NCBI GenBank assembly: GCA_030017825.1
Contig: JASEGW010000085.1
Coordinates: 1 to 6,740 of the forward strand
DNA from: a bacterium
GTDB taxonomy: Bacteria; UBA9089; JAHJRX01
Direction of reading: 5' to 3'
DNA: 6,740 nucleotides
Positions 6,560 through 6,740 of the stretch are shown here, in pieces. The position numbers and the translations under genes were made by a program. Each line of letters starts with the position of its first letter. The stretch's first letter is position 1. Under the pieces are notes generated by a model, which saw only the letters and a program-made list of their open reading frames with translations, ran no database searches and was not told where the DNA came from.

Positions 6560-6659
6560 GTAACTATTCAGCAATGTTCAATGTAACAACATATTTCCTT
6601 AGTGCGAAGAAATACTAATTTTTAAACTTAGGTTTATTAGGTTTATACTGAATAGTTAC
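6560..6659. mobile_element. MITE-like repeat, copy 2 (100 bp)
   Basis: Perfect 12-bp terminal inverted repeats GTAACTATTCAG (6560-6571) and CTGAATAGTTAC (6648-6659) bound the element. The left 46 bp differ from copy 1 at two positions. It is 19 bp longer than copy 1 through a tandem duplication of TTAGGTTTA (6628-6636, 6637-6645) and a different centre. Flanking octamers AATAATTT (6552-6559) and GATAATTT (6660-6667) agree at 7 of 8 positions, as expected of a target-site duplication. It has no coding capacity and the same orientation as copy 1. GTAA ends with 8-bp duplications are typical of IS66-family elements, so mobilisation by such a transposase is a reasonable guess. Confidence 0.78.
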
Positions 6660-6740
6660 GATAATTTTAGATAATAAAAAATAATTTATTAGACTTACTG
6701 CGAAATAACAGCAATAGATACAAAAAAGCTTATAGATGCC
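6660..6740. other. AT-rich right edge without a recognised gene
   Basis: These last 81 bp carry no convincing frame, ribosome binding site or RNA gene. Together with 6354-6659 they make a 387-bp non-coding stretch in front of the speD operon, holding the leader, the palindromes and repeat copy 2. A gene may begin or end just outside the window. Confidence 0.4.

Noticed and set aside
6369..6560. A sigma-70 promoter for speD
   Set aside because: Several AT-rich hexamers resemble a -10 box on the minus strand, but none has a convincing -35 box at proper spacing, so none was called.
1658..6659. Composite transposon carrying the operon
   Set aside because: The bounding repeats are short, encode no transposase and lie around ordinary housekeeping genes; independent insertions explain them better.
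1658..6659. CRISPR repeats
   Set aside because: There are only two copies, almost 5 kb apart, with no regularly spaced array or cas gene.

Overview
The window is AT-rich bacterial DNA in which every convincing gene lies on the minus strand, so transcription runs from right to left. Coding density, Shine-Dalgarno sites, class 1B SpeD, PpdK and PurN all point to a bacterium. Several starts look like TTG. A SpeE of the Thermus/ACL5 type, a MEMO-AMMECR1 protein and a pyruvate phosphate dikinase would fit an anaerobic, perhaps thermophilic, Gram-negative lineage such as a deep Desulfobacterota or Omnitrophota relative. That placement is inference only; no rRNA or other marker is present.

Layout from right to left. 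Positions 6354-6740 hold no gene but carry a 100-bp MITE-like repeat (copy 2), two overlapping AT-rich palindromes and the speD leader. Four tightly packed genes follow: speD (S-adenosylmethionine decarboxylase, TTG start behind a near-perfect ribosome binding site), speE (aminopropyltransferase), ppdK (pyruvate phosphate dikinase) and purN (glycinamide ribonucleotide formyltransferase). Junctions are 1 nt, 26 nt and a 7-nt overlap, so they look like one translationally coupled operon. An 81-bp repeat (copy 1) begins 8 nt beyond the purN stop. Next comes a separate gene for an exported-looking fusion of a MEMO domain and an AMMECR1 domain. The leftmost 123 bp hold a weak terminator candidate, a degenerate TTTCGGATTT-type tract and a GC-rich hairpin cut by the window edge.

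How the genes work together: SpeD makes decarboxylated S-adenosylmethionine, the aminopropyl donor that SpeE transfers to a polyamine or agmatine acceptor. PpdK interconverts pyruvate and phosphoenolpyruvate, and PurN adds a formyl group in purine synthesis. Only the SpeD-SpeE pair is an obvious pathway; PpdK and PurN may share the operon simply as growth-linked housekeeping genes. The most unusual items are the pair of directly oriented mobile-looking repeats flanking the operon, the exported MEMO-AMMECR1 fusion with an altered AMMECR1 motif, and the subfamily of the SpeE protein. I see no clearly undescribed multi-gene system here.
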